Assembly: GCA_030220185.1 (NCBI GenBank)
Contig: JASPKZ010002337.1
Coordinates: forward strand, 1,149,501 to 1,213,500
Origin: Diploptera punctata
Taxonomy: Eukaryota > Arthropoda > Insecta > Blattodea > Blaberidae
Length of the DNA: 64,000 nt
Reading direction: 5' to 3'
Shown: piece after piece, positions 22,521 to 36,200 of the stretch
Numbering within the stretch: position 1 is the stretch's first letter
Layout of the letters: the number at the start of each line of letters is the position of its first letter
Notes under the pieces: generated by a model
The model's database searches: none
The model's input: only the letters and a program-made list of their open reading frames with translations
Told to the model about the DNA's origin: nothing
Program-made: the position numbers and the translations under genes

Positions 22521-22673
22521 GATGTTCTTGAGCTGAGTGGTGTGCTGCCTAATGTTACTGAGGTGTATGAAGTGGCTCTTAAGACATGCAGTCATCAGGA
22601 TTTCTTGTGGGCAAAAGACGTCAAGGTCCTGCTCAACGATGAAGTCATTAGAATATTAATTGCTAACAATTAA
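22521..22673 (+). CDS. Orphan third lipase terminal exon
   Basis: 153 nt with acceptor attttcag and stop TAA at 22671-22673. It reads [34 protein letters not shown] and ends RILIANN. His is retained, but Asn before it is Ser. It is more diverged than the other two copies. No matching exon 7 lies between 15601 and 22521. It could be an alternative last exon of the upstream gene, a remnant of a third lipase gene, or a dispersed duplicate. A SINE is inserted 8 bp past the stop. Confidence 0.8.
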   Translation, partial: DVLELSGVLPNVTEVYEVALKTCSHQDFLWAKDVKVLLNDEVIRILIANN

Positions 22674-22681
22674 CTGTATGA

Positions 22682-22982
22682 TGGGGCACGCCGTAGCGTA
22701 GTGGTTAAGGCACTGAGCTACAAGCCGGAGGGTCGAGGGTTTAAGTCCCGTTGGGGTCAGGATTTTTAAAACTGACCCAAACCCTCTGGCGGCACTATGG
22801 CCCTGGAGTCGACTCAGCCTCTAACGGAAATGAGTACCAGACGCTTGTCAGGGGGTAAAGGCGGCCGTCACGCAGGGCTGACAACCCGGCTGACATAAAG
22901 TGCCGATTGTCTAGAAAAGTGGGAGCCTTAACCTCCTACTACCCGAAGGGCCTCCGGGCCTGTTGTGGGATCACTTAAAAAA
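22682..22982 (+). repeat. SINE2 (tRNA-derived) in the 3' UTR of the orphan lipase exon
   Basis: 301 bp flanked by the 17-bp duplication aacaattaactgtatga (22665-22681, 22983-22999), which includes the TAA stop of the exon. The head reads gccgtagcgtagtggttaag, followed by the B-box region gggtttaagtccc and a poly(A) end. Confidence 0.85.
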
Positions 22983-23069
22983 AACAATTAACTGTATGAC
23001 ATGACCTTACATATCGGTTCGAAAATATACACATTTTAAACAAATGAAATTAAAAAATATTAGTATTTT

Positions 23070-23751
23070 TTAAAAGTATTTATATGATCTCCTTCCCTTA
23101 AATCAAAGTTAATGTTATTCTCTCACCTCATCCTTAGTGTACCAACTAGGGATTTTCCCTCTGGTTTTCCTACAAGAAAACTCTTGCCTCTCTTTCAATC
23201 TCCATTCGTGTCACATGTCCTGACCCTCCCAGCCCAAGATACTTAAATCTTCTTTGTTATATCTGGCTTCCCATGAAAATCATGTAGCTCACTGTTATGT
23301 AATCTTCTACATTCGCCTGTCTGTTATTCTCTCATTGGTCCAAAAATTGTCCTTAGAATTTTTTTCCCAAATACTGGTAATCTTTTCTCCTCCCTTATAG
23401 TAAGAGTTTCGCATCCATATAATGGAACTGCGAGAATAACCGTTTTATTTTTTTTTTAAGTTTAACATTTTATTGAGAAGTTGGGGCGAAAAGAGTCCCT
23501 GTAATGCATAAAAGCATCCATTTGCATAATTGAGCCTATGTTTAATTTCTTTGTGCATCTCATTCCTATTTGTAATTATTGATTCTAGGCATTTAAATTC
23601 AGCTACTTGTTCAATATTTCCCTCATTTGTCATTAACTGACCATTTACATTATATAATATGTTTCTAAAGAGAACATATTTTTAGTTTCATTGATGTTTA
23701 CTTCCAGTCCCAATTTCTTAGTGTTACTCAATAGAGTGTGCGTGTTAGCCC

Positions 23752-23829
<78 letters not shown>

Positions 23830-24170
23830 ATAGTCAGCGTAAACTAACAGCTTATTAAATATGTACTGACGTATTAAATACCTTCTTCATCCTCTAAAGA
23901 TTTAATAGCATGATCCAGCACAAAATTGAATACTAGGGGATATAGTGCATCTCCTTACTCTAACCCATTTTGAATTTCAAAAGTATCCGAAAACAATTTA
24001 CCTACACTAATCTATTCTTTGTGCCTTTTAGACACATTCGAATAAGTCTAACTTTTTGGAATCTAACTTTAGCAGGATACTATATAACTTTTCTCATTTA
24101 ATTGAATCGCATGCCTTTTTGAGGTCTACATGTAGTTGGTGCACAGTGCATGTTACTTTCCCATTTCTTG
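23070..24170 (-). pseudogene. RTE-like LINE, degenerate, with (TAA)n expansion
   Basis: Minus-strand remnants match the RT C-terminal half at 10932-11930. An expanded (TAA)n run (23752-23829) replaces or separates the region of the YADD motif. Confidence 0.7.
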
Positions 24171-24484
24171 GAAAATATTCTATTTTAGATGAGCAAAAGA
24201 ATGAAAGTGTCCAATTAGTCATTGATTTACTCGCCTTCAATATACAGATTAGGATGTGTGTACATTGTATAATTAATGATAATTTTTCTAGTAACATGGA
24301 AAAGGAACTTGCCTATTTTTTCCCAATGTGTCCTTCATAATAAGATAAAATGAAATAATTAAAATGCATAAAATATTTCTTTCCTGGGTTATAATTTCAT
24401 TAAAGTATGAAATCAATATTTTAATGACAATGAAAGATCATAGCTGCTTAGATTACATATACGTGACAATATAACTTCTCAAGG

Positions 24485-24492
24485 ATATATAT
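24485..24492 (+). promoter_or_regulatory. Possible TATA-like element upstream of lipase ATG
   Basis: An atatatat run lies about 75 nt before the lipase ATG, with tcaagag about 10 nt before it as a possible initiator. The whole region is AT-rich, so such runs occur often by chance. This is only a candidate. Confidence 0.15.
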
Positions 24493-24563
24493 CTACTGCT
24501 TTACAAACTAACTACTGTACGTGAAAATATTTTAAACAATACTTGTTTGTTTCATCAAGAGTC

Positions 24564-24647
24564 ATGATTTGGCTCTCTCTTCTGACACTGTCTTGTCTCT
24601 TAATAACCGGAATCACAGCAGATCTCAAAGATGAAAACCTAACTACG
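24564..24647 (+). CDS. Lipase exon 1: start codon and signal peptide
   Basis: The exon has 28 codons and ends in phase 0 at donor ACG|gtaagt. The translation opens [19 protein letters not shown] and then DLKDENLTT, a typical secretory signal peptide with a short n-region, a leucine-rich core and a small residue (A19) at the likely cleavage site. The ATG is chosen because it gives this leader directly in frame with exon 2. The upstream context (gagtcATG) is a poor Kozak match. A further non-coding 5' exon cannot be excluded. No upstream copy of this exon was seen elsewhere in the window. Confidence 0.75.
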
Positions 24648-27600
24648 GTAAGTTATTAACACGGCTAGGACTTAGCTTTCATCATCATCATCATCATCAT
24701 GAAGTTATCTTCATATATAAAAATTCAACCTGCTCATGTTTGTGTCTGACTTCAAAATCTCTTAACCGAAAATTATGAAAACGCGTACATACATATTTTC
24801 AAGTACGCCGAGTGTTTAGCCGCTATTTATTATGTTCTAAAACCATTAGATGTAGGAGTTTACCTGAAACGAAAATTAAATATTCGCTCTAGCCGGTGTA
24901 ATTTTCGATTTTTCACAACGAAACTCAGTATATGTTATTAAAATCAACGAAGGTAGGTATTATTCAAACCTCAGCGTAATCAGACCATTAGAAGTGGGGG
25001 TTTGGCTGAAATACAAAATTATAAATTGACTCTAGCAACTGCTATGTTTGTTTGTAGCAATGTAAACCATACAATATTTAAATTTAAATTTATAATCACT
25101 TTTCATTATCATCAAGGAAAACATGTTGGGATATTTCGATTAAAAAATCCTCATGCCGTCTATTTAAAGGCCAACCAATATTTCTTATCCCCTTTGAACT
25201 GTAATATAAAAGAGTTCTTGCCATCCTGGTGTTTGACATTTGTAGGACATGGTCTCTCAAATTTATTCTATATTTGTCTATTTATGTTGTGATTGGTTCT
25301 ATAGTAAATTCCTTTCCGATATTAGTACTTATTTTGTGATCCAATAATGCGTTTACAGTTACTAAGCGAAGTTATTTAATTTCTGAAACTTCGATTGTCT
25401 TACTTGAACATAGGTAAGTGTTCAACTTTCACATCCATAGTATAAGAGTGGCAATGCAACCACTCCATTTAATTTTATCTATAATTATTTTTCTTTTGGG
25501 TCATTCCATGTCAAGTCACAAAATCATCTTTTTGGTATCACCTTGGATCTTGATGAAATTTGGTGTTAATGTAGAACAAATCTTCAAGTGGTGTGCAAAA
25601 ATCTAAGTTTCACTAGTAGTATAGGGGAGGTGCCAGGGACTCTTGGAAAAAGGTCACCTGTGCAATGCATCTGTGCGTGTACATAGATTGTGAAGTTTCA
25701 AGTGCTACTGTTGTGAAACCGTAGCAGGTAGCTTATTGAAAAATTGGAACTAGGGACAACGTTGTGTGCTCTACATGAAGGTTTGCTGTTCCAGTGTTTA
25801 TAAAATTTTACTTGTATTGCTGTTATCTCACAAATTCGACCAAATAATCAGTCACGTCAATTTGAGGCAGATTTTTCATGCTTATAACTTTGAAACAAGA
25901 CGTTCAACAAACGTATGCGTTGGTAAGCTAACTAAACCCATTACTGATTTTACGCTGCCAACGTGTCAGCTATCAAGCTCACTTTGCTGTCAAGATAATA
26001 TATGCTATTCAATATGAGGTTCAAATGTTATGCATCAAATTTTGCGAATTTTCAAACCTAAATAGTATAAAACACCTTTTGCTGCAATTAAGTAATTAAG
26101 TAATTGTTGTTACCATTGGAAAGACAGACTTGTTTATTTTAGGGTCATCTTATTTCACTTTTGAGTCTCATCATTTAAGGTCAGGCAAATTACTATGAAA
26201 ATTGCACTTATTTAATTACGGATCGTGACATATATATACGAATATACAAACAATCTGCAGCAAGTTGATTGTCAATCATACTGGAATTACTATACTTTTG
26301 ATTTTAGGGTCAATTTTTATGGCTTTATGCACATTACAATCATATTATAATTCAGTTTATTTAAAAATAGAACATTACCTCTGTGATTGACACATGTGGA
26401 TGTGAAGGGCCAGCAGCCGGCTGGTAAAAGGGCAACCGCTGAAAAGTGGAAAGACCCTCAATCGGAATCGGAACATTAAATATTGAGAAAATTATTGTAC
26501 AATTACTAACTTGATTTTATCTTTCGAAGATTGTTTTTATCTTATTTTGAATGTTCTTTTTATCACAAATTTCACTAATGTGTCGGAAACATATATCAGA
26601 ATTTTCAATAATTGTTTTGTAAATAAGCAAATCTGAAGAGCGGAAAATTAGTCATTTTAATGGATTTTGCCGAAAAGATTCATTTATTGTACAAGATGCA
26701 GTGCAAGGTTTTTTTTGGGAGAACAATCAAGCTACGCTACACCCCTTCGTAGTGTACCACAGCAATGCCAACCAGATGCAAAGTCTCAGTTTTTGTGTAA
26801 TCAGTGACTGCCTACTGCATGACAAAATTGCAGTGCATGCTTTTTTGATCAAGCTAATCGAATATATGAAGAATACTGTGGAAGAAATAACACACATCTA
26901 CTACTAACTAACTCACTGGCACTATCAAACTCGTAGGTTCATGGCAGCGCGGACATAAGCTCTCCATAAATCCCTTTCCTGAGCTAATGTATTCCAATCA
27001 TTCCCTGTATAATCTACTTCCCTCAAGTCATAGTTAATGCTATTCTCCCACCTCCTTTTTGGTCTACCAACGGGGCGTTTACCTTCTCGTTTTGCAAAAA
27101 GAAACTTTCCTGCACGTCTTTCATTTCTCATTCGTGCCACATATCCTACCCATCGCAGTCTCCGAGACTTAACTGTTCTTATTGTATCTGATTTCCTATA
27201 AAGATCATGTAGTTCACTGTTATGTAGTCTTTTCCAATCACCTGTCTGTTCATCTCATTTTATCAACTTGTGCCGTCACAAAATATATTTTAATTGCAGC
27301 GCAGAGTAGATTTTTTTTTGGAAAAAGCCATGGAAAATCACAAGTGACGGCATTGGTGGAACTGTGAGATGCCTAACAGCTCGTGCCAGTCTTCAATGCC
27401 CAGTTACTGATCAAATTTTAACATCAAAGAATTTGTTTGATTATTTTAATCAACAGATAAATGGAATTCAATTAGTTTTCATTTCTAAACAAGAAATTGA
27501 TAGAGTCGGAATCAGTGAAGAAGAAAGATTCAAAGACGGCCGTACAGTGGCAAGTACAAGAGAAAGTAACCATTTTGTGTCCATTAATGAAGTTCAAGTT

Positions 27601-29798
27601 CGTGTTAGCAGGGTTTCCAAAGATGCAGAATCATCATTTGTTGCTTCTTTAAACACATTTGCTACAATCAGTTCCCCATCGCTATCAGTTGCCAATATTC
27701 TGCCAGGCCAATACATTGCCTGCATTTAGGACAACAATTGGTGGATTGGCAACATTTGTGAAATTTCAATTGATCAGCATGATGCCCTGGTCAATTTTAT
27801 GCATCCACATGGAATAGCTCACTAATTTTATTGGCTCTCTAGAAAAGACACCTGTTGGATACCAGAAGAGCATAGGCCTATCATAGCCAACATTCCAGCC
27901 CCAATAGCTACAGTAATGGAAGGCAGTACAGTTTAGAAGAAGGCTTCGTGATGGATATTGATAATAAATTCCAATCAATTATGAAACAATGAAGCAACGT
28001 TTCAATCTATAGTTTTATTTATTGAACAATGAGGTATCACTTCGGATTTGGATCCACGAAGAAACCCTCCCTTTGCTTGGGATCCTTGATGAGAAACCCT
28101 CAACGTTGTGCTTGGGATCCTTTGTAAGAAACCCTCAACGTCGGGCTTGGAATCCTTGGTAAGAAATCCTCAACGTCAGGCATGGGATCCTTGAAAAGAA
28201 ACCAACGACAAGCTTGGGATCCTTGGTAAGAAATCCACACCCGAGACTGGCCTTGCCAGGCTTCGTCCCTGGGTGATGGAGTTACCAATTTATGCCTTGA
28301 ATGAAATGACGTATACATATGCATTCATTTAAAACATGAAATTGATAGTGGCTCAGCCACCACGGACCAACGCAAGGATTTTTGATTTTACAATGCACAT
28401 ACAACCTTCCTATAGAATTAATGTTATTTGATGAGATTCACATATTGCATAACAATAAATAAAAACCACTTGGTTCACTTTAAGCATCATTAACACTAAT
28501 AGTTTGAATGAACCTGTACAAATCATTTCCTTTCATCACATTCGTACAGTATGTCATGTTATTTAAATGAGTGCAATTTTTAAAGTAAGTTTTGTGGCCT
28601 TTAGTGATTACTTTAAAAATAAAATAAGATGCCTCTAACGAATTGAATCCTGCTCTTTCCAATGGTAACAAAAGGAACTTGATTGGAGCAAAAGAGGTTT
28701 TGCCATTTGAAAATTTACAAAATTCGACACGTAAAATTTGAAACACCTGTTTAATAGTGTATATACTGACAACTATGTGTGTTTGATAGCTGATGATTTG
28801 GCTGCTTACAAGAAGTAATAGGTTTGGTTAGTTCACCAAAGCATACGTTTCTAGAAGTTCTTGTTGCAAAGTTGTAAACAATGAAAAATCTGCCACAAAT
28901 TGATGTGACAGATTATTTGAGCAAGTTTGTGAGATACAGCAATACAACTAAAACTTTTTAAATGTTGAAATTGCAACCATCATGTAGAGCATACACAGTT
29001 GTCTATGATTGCCATATTTCAGGAAGCTAGCTGCTACAGTTCCACAATAGTAGTACTTGAAACTTTGCCAAGTTTGTTAGAACGTGCATCAGTGGCGCAT
29101 GAGTGACCTTTATGCTGGAGACCCGACGAACCCCACTACACTACTTATGAAATAATTTTTTTTACGCAGCATCGTCTCAGACACATGTCTGTAGCTGCAG
29201 AAAATTTCAGCAATATTGGAGATGGTGACTAAAACTTTTAATGTTTAATTTGGTCACTTGACACGGATTGATGCTATTTACTTATTCAACTAAAAAATAC
29301 CGATATTTAATTTATTTTGGCGTAGCAGTGCACGCACTGGGCGTATTATTTCGTATGAAATAAAATTCATTAAAAATTGAATAAATCATAGATTAATAAT
29401 ATTTCAGCCTCAACTAATAGAGAAGTATGGGTATCCTGCAGAGATCCACACAGTGGATACTGAAGATGGCTACATATTGCAAATGCACAGGATTCCATAC
29501 AGCTCAAAATCTCCTAAAGCTGATAATAAATCTGTAGTTTTTCTGCAACATGGACTCTTCGCATCTTCGGCTGATTGGATCATTTTGGGACCTGGCGTTT
29601 CTTTAGGTAATTAAATTACAGATATAAAATTTTAGCAATTTTACTCTATATAATACTCAAAATTATGCGATATGCTGACCACATGTCACTCTTGTACTGA
29701 CTATTTTATCTTTCAACTCTATAATTAACACATGAGAATGTCAGGCCAGCAACCAGATTGTAGGCTAAGAGTCCTCTAGGCCTGTCGTGCCATAGAGT

Positions 29799-29861
<63 letters not shown>

Positions 29862-30142
29862 GTTGTAAGGGGTAATGACGTGTGTATAACCTCTCCTACC
29901 CAATTCTCATCCTCACCTTCTCGTGGTACAACCCGTTTTCACAAGCGAGGCTCTGAGGAGCGAGTCACGGCGGTATAACCGTTCCATCGGGTACTGAGTA
30001 AATGCAGTATCCTAATGTCTGTCCAGAGACTAAAAGGTAGCAGTCCTACCACTGGACTACTTAGCGTTGGGCCAGTAACCTGTCCTAAGGAACTTCAAAA
30101 CTACTTTCAAGTCTCAACACGAAAAAATCCAGAAGGAATTGA

Positions 30143-30216
<74 letters not shown>

Positions 30217-33200
30217 TATAATAAGGACAATATCGCACAATCTGCAATGTTTCTTGTTCACTTCAAGTTTTACACACCTCTGTGAGTGAGTTTACTTTAT
30301 TTTTGCACAACATTAAATGATATCGGCCGCAGTTTGGCCCACATAGTTTGCACTTGCACTTTCTTCCGGCTCGTTGTATTGTCTCTCTGGCAAATCCAGG
30401 GATGGAAGCTATGTACTGCAAATCTCGACATGGAGTGTTGCAAGTCATATCCGGCTTGTGTCCACTCACTAGATAATCGCATCCGAGGAGAAGAAATCCG
30501 GCCGTATTTCTTATTTCTTCTTGTTAAGTTCTTACAGTAATTTCTTGTAAGCTTCTATGTATGGTAGAAGCTGGTATTAACGTATTCTGCTATGATGAAT
30601 TGCTCCTTTGCCAATACATATACGAGAGTTATTGGAGTATGCTTGGTTAGTTTTAGTGATTTCTGGAGGAAGTTGGCTTTAAATATTCTATGTTTTCCAG
30701 GTTTTTGTTTTTTAGGTATTCCCAAATAATCTCTAAACCATTGATTATGACTGATGCGAGTTTTAGACGGAAAAAAAGTATTGGCTCCACTCTGTGATTG
30801 GAGTTTAAAATTCTTAAGTATATTTATGTTTGACGCAGGATATTTGCTGGCTGACGCTGGATACGACGTGTGGATGGGGAATGCACGTGGTAACACATAT
30901 TCCAGGAATCATCTTACGTTAAGTACTTCCAGCGTAAAGTTTTGGGATTTCAGGTAATGAACACTTGAATAAAAAATTAATATATTTTTTAACTTTTTTG
31001 CAGAGAATAATTTTAAAATCCGGTCGATCAGTGTATTTGTATATATATTAAATACAGAAACATTTTCAGGTCACGTTCGTAGGATATGTATCAGGATATA
31101 GAGTTTTAAATTAGACCCTTCTTAAACTAAAAAAACATCCTAGAAGAAACAGGAATAAAATTTGGTATAAAAATAAAATGGCTATAAAAATAGCACATGT
31201 GCCATTTTTACCAATGTCACTAAATTGTTTTTATAACATTGCCATAAAAATAACACATGTGCCATTTTTACCAATGTCACCAAATTGTTTTTGTGACATT
31301 TATGATATGTTCTCCTGGCACTGGTGGAATATAAATGTTACCATTGCATGATGCATTGGTCTATAAATTTATGGGATCCTTGATTTTAAATTGCATTAAT
31401 AACTCTTTTTTTTAACTTAATTTATGATTAATGTATCCTGTTATTTTGATTAGAAGATTAAATTATCTTGGGGATAACCCTAACTCACTTCTTAAGTTGT
31501 AGCGTCTGGAAGGCAGAGTTACGTTACCCGATGAAACGATTGGTGATTAATGATAATGAAGCAACAGGGGAGTCCTTAAACCTAAATATAAATCACGGGA
31601 TGCCATAAAAATAATTATCTTTAAAAAAACCTATGGTCTGATTGTGAAAGTTAATAAGATAATTTATATTTCAGTTGGCATGAAATGGGTATCTACGATT
31701 TACCAGCTGAAATAGACTACATACTGGGTTGAAACAGGACAATCAGATCTATTTTATGTAGGACATTCCATGGGAACTACTATGTTTTATGTCCTACAAT
31801 CCGAAAGGCCACAATACAGCAACAAAATACGCCATATGATCAGTTTAGCTCCAATTGCTTACATGGGACACGTTACAAACCTTATGCTGATATCGGCGCT
31901 TACTCCCCGGTGGTCAAGTATGTATGTTACTATTTTATTATTATTATTATAGGAGGAGAGAGGAGAGGAGAGGAGAGGAGAGGTAGGGAGGAGGGAGGAG
32001 GAGAGGGAGAGGAGAGGAGAGGAGAGAGAGGAGAGGAGAGGAGAGGAGAGGAGAGGAGAGGAGAGGAGAGGAGAGGAGAGGAGAGGAGAGGGAGAGGAGA
32101 GGAGAGGAGAGGAGAGGAGAGGAGAGGAGAGGAGGGAGAGGAGAGGAGAGGAGAGGAGAGGAGAGGGAGGAGAGGAGAGGAGAGGAGAGGGAGAGGAGAG
32201 GAGAGGAGAGAGGAGAGAGGAGAGGAGAGAGGAGAGAGGAGAGGAGAGAGGAGAGGAGAGAGGAGAGGAGAGAGGAGAGGAGAGAGGAGAGGAGAAGGAG
32301 AGGAGAAAGGAGAGGAGACAGGAGAGGAGAAAGGAGAGGAGACAGGAGAGGAGACAGGAGAGGAGACAGGAGAGGAGACAAGGAGGAGACAGGAGAGGAG
32401 ACAGGAGAGGAGACAGGAGAGGAGACAGGAGAGGAGACAGGAGAGGAGACAGGAGAGGAGAACAGGAGAGGAGACAGGAGAGGAGACAGGAGAGGAGAAA
32501 GAGAGAGGAGACAGGAGAGGAGAAGAGAGGAGAGGAGAGAGAGGAGAGAGAGGAGAGAGGAGAGGGAGAGGAGAGGAGAGGAGAGGAGAGGATAGGAGAG
32601 GTAGATGATATTAGAGTATAGTAGAGGATATTAGATAATTATATTATATTATATGATATTATATTATAGTTATATTATGTATATTTCTATTGATATTATA
32701 TTATATTATATTATATTATATTATATTATATTATATTATATTATATTATATTATATTATATTCTATTATATTATATTATATTATATTATTATATTATATT
32801 ATATTATATTATATTATATTATATTATATTATATTATCATATATATATTTATTATATTATATTATATTATATTATATTATGGGGGCCACGCCGTAGCGTA
32901 GTGGCTAAGGCACTGAGCTACAAGCCGGAGGGTCCAGGTTTCAAGTCCCGTTGGGGTCAGGATTTTTAAACTGACCCAAACCCTCTGGCGGCACTATGGC
33001 CCTGGGGTCGACTCAGCCTCTAACGGAAATGAGTACCAGACGCTTGTTCTGGGGGGTAAAGGCGGCCGTCACGCAGGGCTGACAACCCGGCTGACATAAA
33101 GTGCCGATTGTCTAGAAAAAGTGGGAGCCTTAACCTCCTACTACCCCAAGGGCCTCCGGGTCTGTTGTGGGATCACTTTACTTTACTTTACTTACTTTAT

Positions 33201-36200
33201 ATTATATTATATTATATTATATTATATTATATTATATTATTATGATTATTATTATTATTAATTATTATTATTGCTATTAAGAAATCTGAGCCAATAACTC
33301 TAGCTGAAGGTTGAATTATTTATAATAATAATAATAATAATACTTTATTTATTCTGGCAGAGTTAAGGCCATAAGGCCCTCTCTTCCACTCATAATTTAC
33401 ATTAAGTTGGTTAGAACCCTGAAGGTTTTTATACAAGTTAAAATTTGAATTTTATACATCAGATAGCACTGTTTGTATCCTAGGACCAGTTTCATAAATC
33501 TATCAGCCTGATAAGTAGTGTAGACTGATAATTTAGACTGTTAAAGAATGAAACCTGTTTAAAATAAACAGCAGTGTAAAATAATAGTTAGCAGTGTAGG
33601 ATTCATATTTAGGAGTATTATTTAGTAGTGTAAATACAATGCTCTTTCATATGATATGAGCACTACTAATTTATACTCCTAATAAGCTGTATATTTTATA
33701 GATTAAGAGAGATACATAAAGTAGTTAGCAGTGTATACAACTTGAAAATAATGTTCTAAATTTTTCCATTAAGTTTTCTTGCTTATTGAATATGTTTTGT
33801 TCTATTATCAATGATTTACACATTTTGTAAACATCGTAAATTACAATTACTGTTTTCAGATGAATAATTCATCGGAGCTAATGTTTTCGCGGAACATTTT
33901 ATGCCGACATTAAAATTCATGGACAAATTTACCTGAGTTGGCACTTATAGGGTTCGCAATTTTCGATTTTTCAGAACGAAATCCAGTATATGCTATTAAA
34001 ATAAACCGAGGTAGATCAGCGAAATCCAGTCACTACAAATGTGCGTTTACCCGAATCCGAAATTATAAATTGAATCTAGCAACCGCCATGTTTATTTCGT
34101 GTAGCATACATTTAATTAACCTGTAATTTCCTTTCAACATATTCAACCAAAAATAAAAACACATATTTCATTATTTAGGCATAGCATCGCAAGTCGGGTA
34201 TTCGCTAATTTGTAATGTAAGTACAAATCCTGAATAATCAATGATAAATAGTATAGAAAAACATTACTAATCCCAGTGGTCAATGGATTGCAACCAACGA
34301 ACAACTAGTTCACAAATACCTAAAGGACTCTATCCATTTTGTTAATAACTACGGCTGAAAAAAGCTATCGGCATCAAGGTAGTAACTAATTTCTATATAC
34401 ATTGTTTACAAAATGCGTGTCTTTGTCGAGCGTCTCAACTGCCTGCTCGGAGCGGAGAGTGTGTATGTTCGACTCTCCTCAGTACTAGACCTGTTTACGT
34501 GACGTGCGGTTGTATCAGAATACCGAAACAAAATTGTGCAAAGATGAGTCCATTCTTACACTAAGCGGATTGTACTAGAAGTCTGTCCCGAGTAGCGGCG
34601 TGTCAAACGTGTAGTTTGTAAACATAGAGGTCTAAGTATGATGCAGCCTATCCTGTAACCCATATTCTTTTCAGCCCAATTACTGTCAAATTCAACCCAG
34701 GAAGTTACTATGTGTTTGGAATAGGGAACTGGGTTGCGATTTTAACAGTATTTTCTTGAGAGAAATCCTTATACAAAAGTTAAATATGCAACACAGCAGG
34801 TACAGATTTATAATTTGTAGCCGTCCTAACCACCCCCTCTTAAAGAAAAAAAAAACAATTGCCACTTGTCACTGAGCTCGTGCGGACCTGTACTATCCTG
34901 TGTGAAAATGTCGACTCTCATATTTACTATAAAACTAGTTTGCATGCCATAAAAGAAAAACTATGTATTTTTAATGTATAGTGTACATAGATTTGGAAAA
35001 CGTACTGCTAACCTTGCCCCTCCACCCTCCCTAAACAAACAAATATCGTTATTACGAGTTTGGCAACATCTACCCCCTGTACGTAGGGGGACACTGGCTT
35101 AGCTCGTAAGGTCTGTAGTAAATTCCTGGGTTGAAATAGAGTATAATAGCATATACTTGGAGGAATTGTATATTAGCCTTGGATAATTAGTTGAAATAAA
35201 ACTGAATAGAATAGACACTTCTCTGGTACAACACAGCGAACATTTGAATACAACGTAAGACGATGAACACTACAATAAACTACAATATGGAAAACTCAAC
35301 AGATAAATCTGAAGTCATGGCTTTCCTAGGAAAAGACCCAGTTCGCAGTAAAATTATTAACTAATTATAAAATATTACAACAAACTAACACTTTTAACTA
35401 CCTCGGATACCAAATTGCGTACGAAGAAAGAAAATATTTTAGTCAAACAATTATAAGATTTAACAGAGCAACAGGAATTATAAATCATATTTTCAAGCCA
35501 AACACGGTACAGCAACACACACGAACTAGAATTTATAAAACACTGGCCAGACCACATTATGTTACGGCAGTGAGGCCTGGATAATTCGCAGGGTAGATGA
35601 ATAAAGACTAACTGCGGCAGAAAGAAATATATGAGACGTACCGCAGGTTATTCAAGGACAGATCATAAAAGGAATTCTGAGATTCTCAAAGAATTACTAA
35701 CAGAATCAATCACGGAATATGTATAAAAATATAGAAACAACTGGAAATCTCACATAGGAAGAATGGGCCGAACAAGAATACCAAGTCAAATTTTAAATTA
35801 CCAGCCACCAGGCAAGAGATCCTTGGGCAGACCCTTCAAATGTTGGATTGAGACCGTAACAAACTCCTAGGTCTATCACATGAAAAGAAAAAAGACGAGA
35901 AACACTAGTAAAAACTATATAGAGTGGTTGCGTTTCCAATTTTATTATACGGATGTGAAAGTTGGACACTTATCTTTGATAAAATAAGACAAATCGAAGT
36001 TTTAGAATTGAAATTTATTTGCTTTGTAACTGGAAATACATTATTGGATCACAAAAGTACTGATACCAGAAATGAATTTGTAGCTAGAATTAATAGACTC
36101 TAAATACTAAAATATAATTATACGATTAATAGTAATAACTGGAAGGCGCACAAACGTACACATGAGTCTATTACCAACATAGGAACCCCAAACGAATGGT

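Larger units (their letters stand above)
25497..29275 (+). mobile_element. DNA transposon relic with about 740-bp terminal inverted repeats
   Basis: The left arm starts gggtcattccatgtcaagtc and runs to about 26240. The right arm (about 28530-29275) is its diverged reverse complement, with shared blocks such as ttaccattggaaag and ctcacaaa..cgaccaaataatc. Inside is one broken plus-strand coding region (26690-27945). It fills much of intron 1. Later insertions: SINE3 fragment 26383-26460 and an RTE-like LINE tail 26905-27262. Confidence 0.7.

Noticed and set aside
28035..28240. CRISPR-like array
   Set aside because: The units are contiguous diverged minisatellite repeats without unique spacers, in a eukaryotic intron.
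31910..32608. Long Arg/Glu-rich plus-strand ORF and Leu/Ser-rich minus-strand ORF
   Set aside because: Both are translations of the GGAGA microsatellite; any frame of a stop-free purine array is open.
32653..32901. Ile/Tyr-rich ORFs
   Set aside because: Translations of the ATATT array.
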